From the NCBI GenBank assembly GCA_945870985.1, contig CAMBUH010000005.1, positions 1-36,187 of the forward strand: a DNA stretch of 36,187 nt. Reading direction: 5' to 3'. The position numbers and the translations under genes were made by a program. Below are positions 34,699-36,187 of this stretch, in pieces (the stretch's first letter is position 1; every line of letters begins with the position of its first letter). The stretch comes from Chitinophaga pinensis (GTDB taxonomy: Bacteria; Bacteroidota; Bacteroidia; Chitinophagales; Chitinophagaceae). The notes below the pieces were generated by a model. It searched no databases, was not told the origin of the DNA, and saw only the letters and a list, made by a program, of their open reading frames with translations.

Positions 34699-35442
34699 TT
34701 ATACGGAGGGGGTATTTTTAACCAGTCTGATCATCCCAATCTTATCAAAAATTTTGATAATAGGATATACGGGGTCAATCTCCCACCATTTACTGGCGAA
34801 GTTGGCCCTGGCGGCGGCGTGGTGGTGGTTATTTTGAAAGAGTTCGCCCAGCATTAGAAAATCTACCAGCAGGGTGTTTTTCGATTGGTCTTTCTCTTGG
34901 GGGAAATTGCGGTAGCCATATTTATGTCCTGCCCAATTTACTACAGCTCCCTGCACCGGACCCATTAAAAAGTGGATGGGGAGGAGTAGATACAGTGCCC
35001 AATGCCCGGCAAAAAACAGGTAAAAGCCAATATATAAACCGGCGAAAAGTATGCGCGTAATCAGGTGGTCGGCTACTTTATCAATTTTTTGATATTCGGG
35101 ATAATTTTTATCGAATTTGGGGTCTACGGGAAGGGTTCCTGAGGCTACGCCGTTATAAATTTTACGGGTATGCATCATCATGGTAAAAACCTCTTTAAAA
35201 AAGTGGGGGGTATGCGGATCTTTTTCGGTGTCACTAAAAGCATGGTGCATCCGATGTAAAATCGCATAGGCACGTGCATTCAGATAAGAACTTCCCTGGG
35301 TAAGCCAGGTATATACATACCAGAATTTCTCCCAAAACTTGTTCATGGTAAACATTTTATGGGCAGAATACCGATGTAGATAAAAGGTTTGGCCAAATAA
35401 GGATAAATACCAATGCGACAAGAAGAATACTGTTATTACCAT
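34699..35442 (-). CDS. Acyl-CoA desaturase (membrane fatty acid desaturase)
   Basis: This 247-residue integral membrane protein belongs to the fatty acid desaturase family using a di-iron centre held by histidines. The boxes seen are HRYSAH (HxxxxH), LHRMHHAF (HxxHH) with the following DTEKDPH, and NHHHAA near the C-terminus; NWAGHKYG adds a further His. Membrane segments are visible near the start (VITVFFLSHWYLSLFG) and around residues 130-165. It would introduce a double bond, probably at delta-9, into acyl chains. It is monocistronic or nearly so, with arsR starting beyond its 3' end. Confidence 0.88.
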   Translation of the reverse strand: MVITVFFLSHWYLSLFGQTFYLHRYSAHKMFTMNKFWEKFWYVYTWLTQGSSYLNARAYAILHRMHHAFSDTEKDPHTPHFFKEVFTMMMHTRKIYNGVASGTLPVDPKFDKNYPEYQKIDKVADHLITRILFAGLYIGFYLFFAGHWALYLLLPIHFLMGPVQGAVVNWAGHKYGYRNFPQEKDQSKNTLLVDFLMLGELFQNNHHHAAARANFASKWWEIDPVYPIIKIFDKIGMIRLVKNTPSV

Positions 35443-35643
35443 ACAAACTGTTGAAATAAATCAATTAGGGAGTGAAAATAATCGAAATATAAATAGTAAT
35501 CGAATCTTGTGGAATCTTTATTACAATTTGTTACAAGTAGGATTTTTTTTACGCCATACGCATCCATAAAAGGAATGATTTGGGCGTTTATATTTTCTGT
35601 TAATTTTTGATTATTGAATGCTTCCTTCAATGTATTTTCGGAT

Positions 35644-36187
35644 ATGAGTAGTATTAACGACGCCTTTTTTCAAAGGCCGCAACCTTGGCAGCAGGAGTTA
35701 TTGGTGTTGCGTAACATTTTGCAGACTGAACCCTTACAGGAATCCATAAAATGGGGGAAACCCTGCTATAGTTGGGAAGATAAAAATCTAGTAATTCTTC
35801 AGCCATTTAAAAATTATCTGGCCTTGGGTTTTTTTAAGGGGTCATTACTTACCGACACGCATCATATACTGGTAAAGCCAGGCGAACATACACAAGCGGG
35901 TCGCCAATTGCGGGTTGAATCGTTGGCGGACATACAACAAAAGGAATCCGCTATTCGGCAATATGTGCAACAGGCAATTTTGATTGAGCAAAAAGGGATT
36001 GTGCTGCCATCAACCGAGTCACCTACGGGAATCATTCCGGAAGAATGGACTTCCCGATTGGCAGCTAAGCCGGCATTAGCAAAAGCGTTTAATCAACTCA
36101 CACCGGGCAGAAAAAGAGCATATCATATTTATTTTTCTGCTCCGCAGCAAGCTGCCACCCGGGAACGAAGAATCGACAAGATGGTTC
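35644..36187 (+). CDS. YdeI/OmpD-associated family protein (DUF1801), 3' end missing
   Basis: The frame is open from the ATG at 35644 to the window edge, giving 181 residues. The N-terminal part (about 15-130) shows the DUF1801 pattern with LLVLRNILQ, ESIKWGKPCYSWEDKNLVIL and FKNYLALGFFKGSLL. The region after residue 135 (IIPEEWTSRLAAKPALAKAF, then FNQLTPGRKRAYHIY) matches the YdeI bacteriocin-protection/OmpD-associated C-terminal region. The function is unknown. It is divergent from the desaturase gene with about 200 bases between the starts. Confidence 0.85.
   Translation, partial: MSSINDAFFQRPQPWQQELLVLRNILQTEPLQESIKWGKPCYSWEDKNLVILQPFKNYLALGFFKGSLLTDTHHILVKPGEHTQAGRQLRVESLADIQQKESAIRQYVQQAILIEQKGIVLPSTESPTGIIPEEWTSRLAAKPALAKAFNQLTPGRKRAYHIYFSAPQQAATRERRIDKMV

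Noticed and set aside
35436-35630. 64-codon minus-strand frame ahead of the desaturase gene
   Set aside because: It ends over the desaturase start and begins only 13 bases from the divergent YdeI-family start, leaving no room for promoters; the region is AT-rich and the protein has no recognisable feature.

Overview
The window looks like a chromosomal segment of a Bacteroidota bacterium, probably Chitinophagaceae-like, although the family assignment is a guess from gene content. The signs are a SusC/SusD pair, many lipoproteins with a Cys-Ser start, a type IX secretion (type B) C-terminal domain, starts without clear Shine-Dalgarno sequences, and promoter boxes of the Bacteroidota TAnnTTTG kind. 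No rRNA, tRNA, CRISPR array, insertion sequence or phage gene was seen.

Layout. Positions 1-5516 hold small and miscellaneous genes: the 5' part of a DUF6175-like gene, a lipoprotein alpha/beta hydrolase, a decayed YiaK-type oxidoreductase pseudogene, an arginase, a palindromic repeat element, a coiled-coil protein, a small lipoprotein and a DUF1573 lipoprotein. Positions 5712-15685 form the central locus: SusC-type TonB-dependent receptor, SusD-type lipoprotein, a strong hairpin terminator, a 1206-residue FG-GAP/VCBS plus ASPIC/UnbV lipoprotein, and a vanadium-haloperoxidase-fold lipoprotein that keeps all seven vanadate/phosphate-pocket residues. A T9SS-exported Ig-like protein with its own promoter follows, convergent with a PKD-GH16 endoglucanase lipoprotein.

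Positions 19068-20862 hold an outer-membrane protein, a DUF202 protein and a TauE/SafE exporter in tandem. Positions 21021-26409 hold a membrane-anchored GH3 glycosidase behind a 14-bp-arm palindrome, then a YtcJ-type amidohydrolase lipoprotein followed by a porin-like protein. Positions 26454-30109 hold a membrane AraC-type regulator divergent from a FecA-like TonB-dependent receptor; the gap between them carries an 11-bp direct repeat with 21-bp period.

Positions 30296-36187 hold an M20 peptidase divergent from a class-C-type serine hydrolase, then an arsenic operon read leftward (arsR-arsM-arsC, with a near-perfect promoter overlapped by a perfect 11-bp-arm operator), an acyl-CoA desaturase, and the 5' part of a YdeI/DUF1801 gene.

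How the genes work together. SusC/SusD would bind and import a ligand at the outer membrane, with the FG-GAP/ASPIC and haloperoxidase-like lipoproteins acting on it outside the inner membrane. The GH16 and GH3 enzymes suggest beta-glucan use but are not in one operon. The ars operon combines arsenate reduction with arsenite methylation and shows no efflux pump in this window. The best candidate for an under-described system is the SusCD + FG-GAP/ASPIC + vanadium-haloperoxidase-like locus.
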